DNA of 9,796 nucleotides, taken from Actinomycetes bacterium (GTDB lineage: Bacteria; Actinomycetota; Actinomycetes; Mycobacteriales; Mycobacteriaceae). The position numbers and the translations under genes were made by a program. Under the pieces are notes generated by a model, which was not told the DNA's origin, made no database searches, and worked only from the letters and a program-made list of their open reading frames with translations. Shown here piece by piece: positions 1 through 5,793 of this stretch. The stretch's first letter is position 1; each line of letters begins with the position of its first letter. Location: assembly GCA_023416315.1 (NCBI GenBank), contig JAEZIA010000228.1:1-9796 (forward strand), given 5' to 3'.

Positions 1-43
1 GGTGTCGGACTCCCGGGCCGGGGGGCGGGGGGGTGGGCCCCCC
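1..43. other. Anomalous G/C-only stretch at the window edge
   Basis: Bases 12-46 are G or C except for one T at 34. They include a run of seven G (27-33) and a fold-back in which G28-33 can pair with C38-43 around the loop TGGG. Translated in the pyc frame they give a Gly/Pro/Arg-rich string. The family normally has a helix here (pattern like ELxxAC) before GITFIGP, which begins cleanly at base 44. This looks like consensus error at a contig end rather than real coding sequence, but I cannot exclude a genuine odd sequence. Confidence 0.5.
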
Positions 44-3000
44 GGCATCACGTTCATCGGGCCCGACGCCGGGATCCTGGAGCTCACCGGAAACAAGGCC
101 CGCGCGATCGCCGCCGCCCGCGAGGCCGGCCTTCCGGTCCTGGCTTCATCGGCGCCGTCGGCGTCCGTGCAGGAACTGGTCGACGCCGCCACGACGATGG
201 ACTTCCCGTTGTTCGTCAAGGCCGTCGCCGGTGGCGGCGGGCGCGGCATGCGCCGGGTCACCGAACCGTCGGCGCTGCCCGAGGCCATCGAGGCGGCCAG
301 CCGCGAAGCCGAATCGGCGTTCGGTGATCCCACGGTGTTCCTGGAACAGGCGGTGGTGAATCCCCGCCACATCGAGGTGCAGATCCTCGCCGACACCCAC
401 GGCAACGTCATTCACCTCTACGAGCGCGACTGCAGCGTGCAACGCCGGCACCAGAAGGTCATCGAGCTGGCGCCAGCACCCAACCTGGATCCCGCTCTGC
501 GCGACCAGATTTGCGCCGACGCGGTCGCATTCGCGCGGCACATCGACTACAGCTGCGCGGGCACCGTCGAGTTCCTGCTCGACGAACGCGGCCGGCATGT
601 GTTCATCGAGATGAATCCCCGGATCCAGGTGGAACACACCGTCACCGAGGAGATCACCGACGTCGACCTGGTGTCGGCGCAGCTGCGGATCGCCTCGGGG
701 GAGACGCTGGCCGACCTCGGCCTGAGCCAGGAGGCGATCGCACCGCACGGAGCGGCGCTGCAGTGCCGCATCACCACCGAGGACCCGGCCAACGGGTTCC
801 GGCCCGACACCGGCCGGATCACCACCTACCGGTCACCCGGCGGGGCGGGCATCCGGCTCGACGGCGGCACCCACCTCGGCGCCGAAGTCACCGCGCACTT
901 CGATTCGATGCTGGTCAAGCTGACCTGCCGCGGGCGCGATTTCGCCACCGCGGTGGCCCGGGCCAAGCGCGCGGTCACCGAGTTCCGCATCCGCGGCGTG
1001 TCGACGAATATCCCGTTCCTGCAGGCGGTTCTCGACGATCCCGATTTCCAGGCCGGGCGGATCACCACATCGTTCATCGACGAGCGCCCGGAGTTGTTGA
1101 CCTCACGCGCGTCGGCCGACCGTGGAACCAAGATGCTCAAGTTCCTGGCCGAGGTGACGGTGAACTCGCCCTACCGGGACCGGCCGCGGTATTACCCGCA
1201 GGACAAGCTGCCCGATATCGACATTACGGCGGCAGACCCGCCGCCGGGCAGCAAGCAGCGCCTCGACGAGCTGGGTCCCGAGGGATTTGCCAAGTGGCTC
1301 AAGGATTCTCCCGCCGTCGGCGTGACGGATACGACGTTCCGCGACGCGCATCAGTCGCTGCTGGCCACCCGGGTGCGTTCGTCGGGTCTGCTGAAGGTCG
1401 CTCCCTACATCGCCCATATGACACCGGAGCTGCTGTCGATCGAGTGTTGGGGCGGCGCGACATACGATGTGGCACTGCGTTTCCTGAAGGAAGACCCGTG
1501 GGAGCGGCTGGCATCGCTGCGGGAGGCGATTCCCAACATCTGCCTGCAGATGTTGCTGCGCGGCCGCAACACCGTCGGCTACACGCCGTACCCGGAGACG
1601 GTGACGCACGCATTCGTCGACGAAGCGGCCCGCACCGGCGTTGATATCTTCCGAATCTTCGACGCGCTCAACAATGTCGACTCGATGCGACCGGCCATCG
1701 ATGCGGTGCGCGCGACCGGTTCGGCGGTGGCCGAGGTCGCGATGTCTTACACCGGCGACCTGTCCGATCCGGGCGAGACGCTGTACACGCTGGACTACTG
1801 GCTGCGGCTGGCCGAGCAGATCGTCGACGCCGGCGCGCACGTGCTGGCGATCAAGGACATGGCGGGTCTGCTGCGACCGCCCGCGGCGGCCACCCTGGTT
1901 TCGGCACTGCGCAGCCGCTTCGACCTACCCGTGCACGTGCACACCCACGACACCCCCGGCGGTCAGCTGGCCACCTACACCGCCGCCTGGCATGCCGGGG
2001 CCAGCGCGGTGGACGGGGCGGCCGCCCCGTTGTCGGGCACCACCAGTCAGCCGCCGCTGTCGGCGATCATCGCCGCCGCCGCGCATACGCCATTCGACAC
2101 CGGCATCAACCTCGACGCGGTCTGCGACCTGGAGCCGTATTGGGAGCTGCTGCGCCGGGTCTACGCGCCGTTCGAGGCGGGTCTGCCTGCGCCGACCGGG
2201 CGGGTCTACCACCACGAGATCCCCGGTGGTCAGCTGTCCAACCTGCGCACCCAGGCCATCGCGCTGGGCCTCGGCGAGCGGTTCGAGGACGTCGAGAACG
2301 CCTACGCCGGCGCCGACCGCATTCTGGGCCGGCTGGTCAAGGTCACGCCGTCGAGCAAGGTGGTCGGGGACCTCGCGCTGGCGTTGGTCGGCGCGGGGAT
2401 CACCGCCGAGGAATTCGCCGAAGACCCCGCCCGCTACGACATCCCGGACTCGGTGATCGGCTTCCTGCGCGGTGAGCTCGGTGATCCGCCAGGTGGTTGG
2501 CCAGAGCCGCTGCGCACCAAGGCATTAGAGGGGCGCGGCTCCGCGAAGCCGGAGCAGCCGCTGTCGGTGGAGGACGAAAAGATCCTCGGTGAACCGGGTG
2601 TGAAGCGCCAGGCCACGCTGAACCGGTTGCTGTTCCCGGGCCCGACCAAGGAATTCGAGGCCCATCGCGAGGAATACGGTGACACCTCCGGGCTGAGCGC
2701 CAATCAATTCTTCTCCGGCCTGCGCCACGGCGACGAGCACCGCATCCAACTCGAGCGTGGTGTCGAGCTCATCGTCGGGCTGGAGGCCATCTCCGATCCC
2801 GACGAGCGCGGCATGCGTACGGTGATGTGCATCATCAACGGTCAACTGCGTCCGGTTTTGGTGCGCGACAACAACATCGCCGAGACCGTGCCCGCCGCGG
2901 AAAAGGCCGACCGGAGCAACCCCGACCACGTCGCCGCCCCGTTCGCCGGGGTGGTCACCGTCGGCGTGGCGGTCGGCGACACGGTGGAGGCCGGCCAGAC

Positions 3001-3139
3001 CATCGCCACCATCGAGGCGATGAAGATGGAGGCCGCGATCACCGCCCCCAAGGCCGGCACGGTCGGCCGGGTCGCTGTCGGCAGCACCGCGCAGGTGGAG
3101 GGTGGCGACCTGCTGGTGGTGATCGGGGGTAAGTCCTGA
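2..3139 (+). CDS. pyc: Pyruvate carboxylase, 5' partial
   Basis: Biotin-dependent cytosolic enzyme that makes oxaloacetate from pyruvate, bicarbonate and ATP (anaplerosis). The biotin carboxylase domain covers about residues 15-370: the glycine-rich ATP loop GGGGRGM is at 77-83, ERDCSVQRRHQK at 141-152 and EMNPRIQVEH at 203-212. The carboxyltransferase domain covers about 435-710: DTTFRDAHQS starts at D443, the lysine expected to be carbamylated is K618 in IKDMAG, and the metal-binding histidine cluster HVHTHD is at 645-650. The C-terminal biotinyl domain has EAMKMEA with biotinylated K1008. The open frame gives 1045 residues. The mycobacterial enzyme is about 1127, so roughly 80 N-terminal residues lie outside the window. 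The GTG at base 2 is therefore not the true start, and residues 1-14 do not resemble the family. The stop overlaps the proposed rsmD start. Confidence 0.97.
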   Translation: MSDSRAGGRGGGPPGITFIGPDAGILELTGNKARAIAAAREAGLPVLASSAPSASVQELVDAATTMDFPLFVKAVAGGGGRGMRRVTEPSALPEAIEAASREAESAFGDPTVFLEQAVVNPRHIEVQILADTHGNVIHLYERDCSVQRRHQKVIELAPAPNLDPALRDQICADAVAFARHIDYSCAGTVEFLLDERGRHVFIEMNPRIQVEHTVTEEITDVDLVSAQLRIASGETLADLGLSQEAIAPHGAALQCRITTEDPANGFRPDTGRITTYRSPGGAGIRLDGGTHLGAEVTAHFDSMLVKLTCRGRDFATAVARAKRAVTEFRIRGVSTNIPFLQAVLDDPDFQAGRITTSFIDERPELLTSRASADRGTKMLKFLAEVTVNSPYRDRPRYYPQDKLPDIDITAADPPPGSKQRLDELGPEGFAKWLKDSPAVGVTDTTFRDAHQSLLATRVRSSGLLKVAPYIAHMTPELLSIECWGGATYDVALRFLKEDPWERLASLREAIPNICLQMLLRGRNTVGYTPYPETVTHAFVDEAARTGVDIFRIFDALNNVDSMRPAIDAVRATGSAVAEVAMSYTGDLSDPGETLYTLDYWLRLAEQIVDAGAHVLAIKDMAGLLRPPAAATLVSALRSRFDLPVHVHTHDTPGGQLATYTAAWHAGASAVDGAAAPLSGTTSQPPLSAIIAAAAHTPFDTGINLDAVCDLEPYWELLRRVYAPFEAGLPAPTGRVYHHEIPGGQLSNLRTQAIALGLGERFEDVENAYAGADRILGRLVKVTPSSKVVGDLALALVGAGITAEEFAEDPARYDIPDSVIGFLRGELGDPPGGWPEPLRTKALEGRGSAKPEQPLSVEDEKILGEPGVKRQATLNRLLFPGPTKEFEAHREEYGDTSGLSANQFFSGLRHGDEHRIQLERGVELIVGLEAISDPDERGMRTVMCIINGQLRPVLVRDNNIAETVPAAEKADRSNPDHVAAPFAGVVTVGVAVGDTVEAGQTIATIEAMKMEAAITAPKAGTVGRVAVGSTAQVEGGDLLVVIGGKS
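3125..3138 (+). promoter_or_regulatory. Ribosome binding site and CTG start of rsmD
   Basis: GGGGG at 3125-3129 is a plausible Shine-Dalgarno sequence, six bases before CTG at 3136-3138. In the rsmD frame a TAA at 3130-3132 blocks any earlier start. Between it and the conserved TRIVGG segment the only codons are GTC and CTG. CTG forms a CTGA overlap with the pyc stop, in the same geometry as the common ATGA/GTGA couplings. Confidence 0.6.
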
Positions 3140-3687
3140 CCCGGATCGTCGGAGGCAGCGCGGGCGGCCGGCGCATCGACGTGCCTGCCCGCGGCACCCG
3201 GCCCACCACGGACCGGGTCCGTGAGGCGCTGTTCAATGTGCTTGCCGCGCGCCGGGATTTCGACGGGCTACGGGTCCTCGACCTCTATGCCGGGTCGGGT
3301 GCGCTCGGGCTGGAAGCGTTGTCGCGCGGTGCGGCCTCGGCGCTGTTCGTCGAAAGTGATTCGCGCGCAGTCGGTGTCATCAAACGCAATATCGCCGCAC
3401 TCGGACTGCCGGGCGCGGCGGTGCGGCGCGGTGCGGTCGCGGCCGTGCTGGCAGGCACCGCCGATGTGCCGGCGGACTTGGTGCTGGCTGACCCACCGTA
3501 CGAGGTCTCGACGCCCGAGATCGAGGCGCTGCTCGATAATTTGGAGCGCCACGGCTGGGTCGGACCGGGCAGCGTCGTGGTGATCGAGCGGCCGGCCTCT
3601 GCGCCGGAGATCCGCTGGCCGGACGGTTGGACGGCGTGGGACAACAGACGGTACGGAGATACCCGGGTTGAACTGGCGGCCTGCTAG
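3136..3687 (+). CDS. rsmD: 16S rRNA (guanine(966)-N2)-methyltransferase RsmD
   Basis: SAM-dependent Rossmann-fold methyltransferase that methylates N2 of G966 in 16S rRNA during 30S assembly. With the CTG start the protein is 183 residues, close to the usual 185-190. The N-terminal TRIVGGSAGGRR and RGTRPTTDRVREALFN segments are typical of RsmD. SAM motif I is DLYAGSG at 49-55. The catalytic DPPY motif of the N6/N2 methyltransferase group is at 119-122. Starting instead at GTG 3181 would give 168 residues and remove the conserved TRIVGG strand, so I prefer 3136. It overlaps pyc by four bases and ends 11 bases before coaD, suggesting translation coupled to pyc. Confidence 0.9.
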   Translation: MTRIVGGSAGGRRIDVPARGTRPTTDRVREALFNVLAARRDFDGLRVLDLYAGSGALGLEALSRGAASALFVESDSRAVGVIKRNIAALGLPGAAVRRGAVAAVLAGTADVPADLVLADPPYEVSTPEIEALLDNLERHGWVGPGSVVVIERPASAPEIRWPDGWTAWDNRRYGDTRVELAAC

Positions 3688-3690
3688 CGT
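3685..3690 (+). promoter_or_regulatory. Candidate -10 element for leaderless coaD transcript
   Basis: TAGCGT matches the mycobacterial -10 pattern TANNNT and ends eight bases before the coaD ATG, the distance expected if transcription starts at the A of the ATG. Its first three bases are the rsmD stop codon. There is no Shine-Dalgarno sequence before coaD and no clear -35. The motif is short, so chance occurrence is possible. Confidence 0.4.
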
Positions 3691-3698
3691 CATCCGCT

Positions 3699-4184
3699 AT
3701 GAGTGGCGCGGTATGTCCGGGGTCGTTCGATCCAGTGACGCTGGGTCATGTCGACGTTTTCGAACGGGCCGCGGCCCAGTTCGACGAGGTGATCGTGGCG
3801 GTGCTGATCAATCCGAAGAAATCCGGGATGTTCGACATCGACGAGCGGATCGCGATGATCGAAGAGGCCACCGCGCATCTGCCCAACCTGCGCGCCGAGT
3901 CGGGGCAGGGTCTGGTCGTCGACTTCGTCAAGCAGCACGGGATGACCGCGATCGTCAAAGGTCTGCGCACCGGAACCGATTTCGAATACGAGCTGCAAAT
4001 GGCGCAGATGAACAAGCACATCGCCGGCGTCGACACCTTCTTCGTGGCCACCACGCCGCAATACTCGTTCGTCTCTTCATCGCTGGCCAAAGAAGTCGCG
4101 ACCTTCGGCGGTGACGTCTCCGCGCTGCTGCCCCAAGCGGTGAACCGCCGCCTGCAGGCCAAGCTGGCCCAGCGCGCTCACTGA
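3699..4184 (+). CDS. coaD: Phosphopantetheine adenylyltransferase (PPAT)
   Basis: Cytosolic, normally hexameric nucleotidyltransferase that converts 4'-phosphopantetheine and ATP to dephospho-CoA and pyrophosphate, the penultimate step of coenzyme A synthesis. The protein is 161 residues, the standard mycobacterial length. It starts with GAVCPGSFDPVTLGH: T14-L-G-H17 is the (H/T)xGH nucleotidyltransferase motif and H17 the catalytic histidine. NPKKSGMF at 38-45 supplies phosphate- and substrate-binding lysine. R90 in KGLRTGTDFEYE and SSSLAKE at 126-132 (the ISSSxxR/K motif) complete the active site. It lies 11 bases after rsmD without a Shine-Dalgarno sequence, and may be read through from pyc-rsmD or start as a leaderless message. 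Confidence 0.97.
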   Translation: MSGAVCPGSFDPVTLGHVDVFERAAAQFDEVIVAVLINPKKSGMFDIDERIAMIEEATAHLPNLRAESGQGLVVDFVKQHGMTAIVKGLRTGTDFEYELQMAQMNKHIAGVDTFFVATTPQYSFVSSSLAKEVATFGGDVSALLPQAVNRRLQAKLAQRAH

Positions 4185-4185
4185 C

Positions 4186-4211
4186 GTTTTGGGCCCCTGT
4201 GCCCCGGGTAT
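4186..4211 (+). promoter_or_regulatory. SigF-type promoter upstream of the hemerythrin-like gene
   Basis: GTTT at 4186-4189 and GGGTAT at 4206-4211 are separated by 16 bases, matching the known mycobacterial SigF consensus (GTTT, 15-17 bases, GGGTAT). It begins just after the coaD stop and lies 58 bases before the GTG start of the next gene. A small GGCGC/GCGCC inverted repeat (4222-4226 with 4235-4239) would fall in the 5' untranslated leader. The SigF assignment is inferred from this match alone. Confidence 0.7.
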
Positions 4212-4269
4212 CGCGGTGGTTGGCGCACAGCCCAGCGCCGACAAGCCCTGATGCAGCGGAGGTATTGCT

Positions 4270-4836
4270 GTGGTTGAAACGTTCGTACAATCGACGACCG
4301 ACGTCGTCGACTTCCTCAAGGATCAGCACAACCTGATCAAGGACATGTTCGAGGAAGTTCTGCACGCCTCGGATCCCAAGGCCAGGGAAACGGCGTTCGT
4401 CGAGCTGCGGCAGCTGTTGGCCGTCCACGAAACCGCCGAGGAGATGGTGGTCCATCCGCGTGCGCGGGTCGAGGTGGCCGACGGCGACAGCATCGTCGAC
4501 GCCCGGCTCGCCGAAGAACACGAGGCCAAAGAGCAGCTCTCGGCGTTGGAGAAGATGGACATCGGCTCCAACGAGTTCCTCGACTCGCTCACCACCTTCC
4601 GTGACGCGGTGATCGAACACGCCGAACATGAGGAGACCGAGGAGTTCAGCAAGCTGCAGGCCGAACTGGACGCGCCGGACCTGGAGCGGATGGTCGGCGC
4701 GGTACGTGCTGCCCAGTCGATCGCGCCGACCCGGCCGCACCCCGGCGTCGAGTCGGCCAAGCTGAATTTCGTCGTCGGCCCGTTCGCCTCGATGCTTGAC
4801 CGCGCCCGCGACGTGATCTCGGCAGCCCTCAAGTAG
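4270..4836 (+). CDS. Hemerythrin-like (HHE domain) protein
   Basis: Predicted soluble four-helix-bundle protein with a non-haem di-iron site. Mycobacterial homologues have been linked to peroxide and nitrosative stress responses, but the exact reaction here is not known. The 188-residue protein has the expected ligands spread over four helices: H20 (DQHNLIKDMFEE), H53 with E57 and H62 (VHETAEEMVVHPRA), H84 (EEHEAKEQL), and H117/H120 with E121/E124 (EHAEHEETEE). A tail of about 45 residues after the bundle (APTRPHPGVE onward) has no motif I recognise. GTG at 4270 is chosen because GGAGG at 4258-4262 lies seven bases upstream. The gene is set apart from coaD by a SigF-type promoter and followed by a strong hairpin, so it probably forms its own transcription unit. 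Confidence 0.9.
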   Translation: MVETFVQSTTDVVDFLKDQHNLIKDMFEEVLHASDPKARETAFVELRQLLAVHETAEEMVVHPRARVEVADGDSIVDARLAEEHEAKEQLSALEKMDIGSNEFLDSLTTFRDAVIEHAEHEETEEFSKLQAELDAPDLERMVGAVRAAQSIAPTRPHPGVESAKLNFVVGPFASMLDRARDVISAALK

Positions 4837-4893
4837 CACCGGATCGCGGCGCCGGGGCGTCGGGGCGGCCCGGGCCGGACGCCCTGACCGGTG
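4837..4893 (+). terminator. Compound hairpin after the hemerythrin-like gene
   Basis: The structure begins on the base after the stop codon. The outer stem pairs CACCGG (4837-4842) with CCGGTG (4888-4893). The inner stem pairs GGGCGTC (4855-4861) with GACGCCC (4878-4884), and the palindrome GGCCCGGGCC lies inside. There is no following T run, but mycobacterial terminators often lack one. It separates this gene from sepIVA. Confidence 0.5.
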
Positions 4894-4898
4894 CGGTT

Positions 4899-4914
4899 GC
4901 CGAAAATGTTCGGC
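4899..4914. promoter_or_regulatory. 16-bp perfect dyad in the sepIVA leader
   Basis: GCCGAAAATGTTCGGC has six-base arms (GCCGAA and TTCGGC) around AATG. It lies 83 bases before the sepIVA start, separate from the preceding terminator hairpin. It could be a regulator binding site or a small RNA hairpin. I do not recognise it as the site of any particular regulator. Confidence 0.3.
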
Positions 4915-4918
4915 CGAC

Positions 4919-4969
4919 ACACCGGCACGCCAGCACTGTCACAGGCGTAACACCAGGCACACTGGTCAC
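4919..4969. repeat. Imperfect direct repeat with internal dyad upstream of sepIVA
   Basis: ACACCGGCAC (4919-4928) followed by ACTGTCAC (4935-4942) recurs as ACACCAGGCAC (4950-4960) followed by ACTGGTCAC (4961-4969), about 31 bases later. The second copy also holds the inverted repeat ACCAG-N5-CTGGT (4952-4966). This sits where a promoter for sepIVA should be, yet no convincing -10 element is visible. It may be an operator region or chance similarity. Confidence 0.25.
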
Positions 4970-4996
4970 TACCAACTACGCCAGGAGGACGGCGCC

Positions 4997-5734
4997 GTGT
5001 ACCGAGTTTTTGAAGCGCTCGATGAGTTGAGTGCGATTGTCGAAGAGGCCCGCGGCGTTCCGATGACGGCTGGTTGCGTGGTGCCGCGCGGCGACGTGCT
5101 GGAGCTGATCGACGACATCAAGGACGCGATCCCCGGCGAACTCGACGACGCCCAGGATGTGCTGGACGCCCGCGATTCGCTGCTCAAAGAAGCCAAAGAG
5201 CACTCCGACTCGATGGTGTCGAACTCCACCGCCGAGGCCGACTCGCTGCTCAGCCACGCCCGCGCGGAGGCCGACCGGCTGCTGGCCGACGCCAAGTCGC
5301 AGGCCGACCGGATGGTCGCCGAGGCGCGTCAGCACAGCGAGCGCATGGTCGCCGAGGCTCGTGAGGAAGCCTCGCGACTGGCGGCGACGGCCAAGCGGGA
5401 GTACGAGGCCGCCACCAGCAGGGCCAAGGCCGAGGCGGATCGGCTCGTGGAGAGCGGCAACCTCTCCTACGAGAAGGCCGTGCAGGAGGGCATCAAGGAG
5501 CAGCAGCGGCTGGTGTCGCAGACCGAGGTGGTCCAGGCGGCCAACGCCGAGTCGACCCGTCTGATCGACACCGCCCACGCCGAAGCCGACCGGCTGCGCG
5601 GCGAGTGCGACATCTACGTCGACAACAAGCTCGCGCAGTTCGAGGACTACCTCAACGGCACGTTGCGGTCGGTGAGCCGGGGCCGTCACCAACTGCGCAC
5701 GGCCGCGGGGACCCACGACTACGTGCAGCGCTGA
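4997..5734 (+). CDS. sepIVA: SepIVA, DivIVA-like septation coiled-coil protein
   Basis: Homologue of mycobacterial SepIVA (M. tuberculosis Rv2927c), a cytoplasmic protein that localises to septum and subpolar sites and is needed for cell division. The 245-residue length matches. The N-terminal MYRVFEALDELSAIVEEARGV and CVVPRGDVLELIDDI segments (about 1-41) resemble the lipid-binding DivIVA head. Residues ~50-215 form an almost unbroken Ala/Glu/Arg-rich coiled coil with 11-residue repeats, and the tail (about 219-245) is short and basic/polar. No signal peptide or membrane segment is present. GTG 4997 is supported by AGGAGG at 4983-4988, eight bases upstream, the best ribosome binding site in the window. 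The leader contains two dyads, but no clear promoter is visible. The stop is followed at once by a possible terminator. Confidence 0.93.
   Translation: MYRVFEALDELSAIVEEARGVPMTAGCVVPRGDVLELIDDIKDAIPGELDDAQDVLDARDSLLKEAKEHSDSMVSNSTAEADSLLSHARAEADRLLADAKSQADRMVAEARQHSERMVAEAREEASRLAATAKREYEAATSRAKAEADRLVESGNLSYEKAVQEGIKEQQRLVSQTEVVQAANAESTRLIDTAHAEADRLRGECDIYVDNKLAQFEDYLNGTLRSVSRGRHQLRTAAGTHDYVQR
5231..5461 (+). repeat. Seven in-phase hendecad repeats within sepIVA
   Basis: Residues 79-155 divide into seven 11-residue units with the pattern AEADRLLxxAK/R. Unit 2 is AEADRLLADAK, unit 4 QHSERMVAEAR and unit 7 AEADRLVESGN. Each unit is 33 bp, so the DNA is an imperfect 33-bp tandem array. Weaker units continue the phase upstream from residue 68 and downstream to about 177. 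Another AEADRL at 195 is out of phase, implying a break in the coil. Confidence 0.75.
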
Positions 5735-5781
5735 CCGGCGCGGCCGACGCCTTAGGGCCCAGACGTCCTACGCCGGGTTTT
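5735..5781 (+). terminator. Possible terminator after sepIVA, abutting the next promoter
   Basis: CCGGCG (5735-5740), directly after the stop, can pair with CGCCGG (5771-5776), and GTTTT follows. Inside the 30-base loop GACG (5746-5749) can pair with CGTC (5764-5767). The stem is short for its loop, so it is a weak candidate. The T run merges into the TAGAAT element of the next gene. Confidence 0.3.
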
Positions 5782-5786
5782 AGAAT
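5781..5786 (+). promoter_or_regulatory. -10 element for leaderless DUF177-gene transcript
   Basis: TAGAAT, close to the TATAAT consensus, ends seven bases before the ATG at 5794, in unusually AT-rich sequence for this window. The gene has no Shine-Dalgarno sequence, so transcription probably starts at or next to the ATG. It would serve the DUF177-rnc pair and perhaps mutM and beyond. No clear -35 is seen. Confidence 0.55.
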
Positions 5787-5793
5787 TGAATTT

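Noticed and set aside
3181..3687. rsmD starting at GTG 3181
   Set aside because: This canonical start removes the conserved TRIVGGSAGGRR segment, which is encoded in frame directly upstream.
4185..4205. GGGC/GCCC fold after coaD as a terminator
   Set aside because: The stem is only four bases and lies inside the spacer of the SigF-type promoter.
3955..4920. Long antisense open frame (about 320 codons) across coaD and the hemerythrin-like gene
   Set aside because: It opposes two well-supported genes, has no recognisable motif or ribosome binding site, and long antisense frames are expected in sequence this rich in GC.
5605..5793. N-terminal extension of the DUF177 protein back into sepIVA
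   Set aside because: The extension is out-of-frame sepIVA sequence and resembles no family member; ATG 5794 with its TAGAAT element is a better start.
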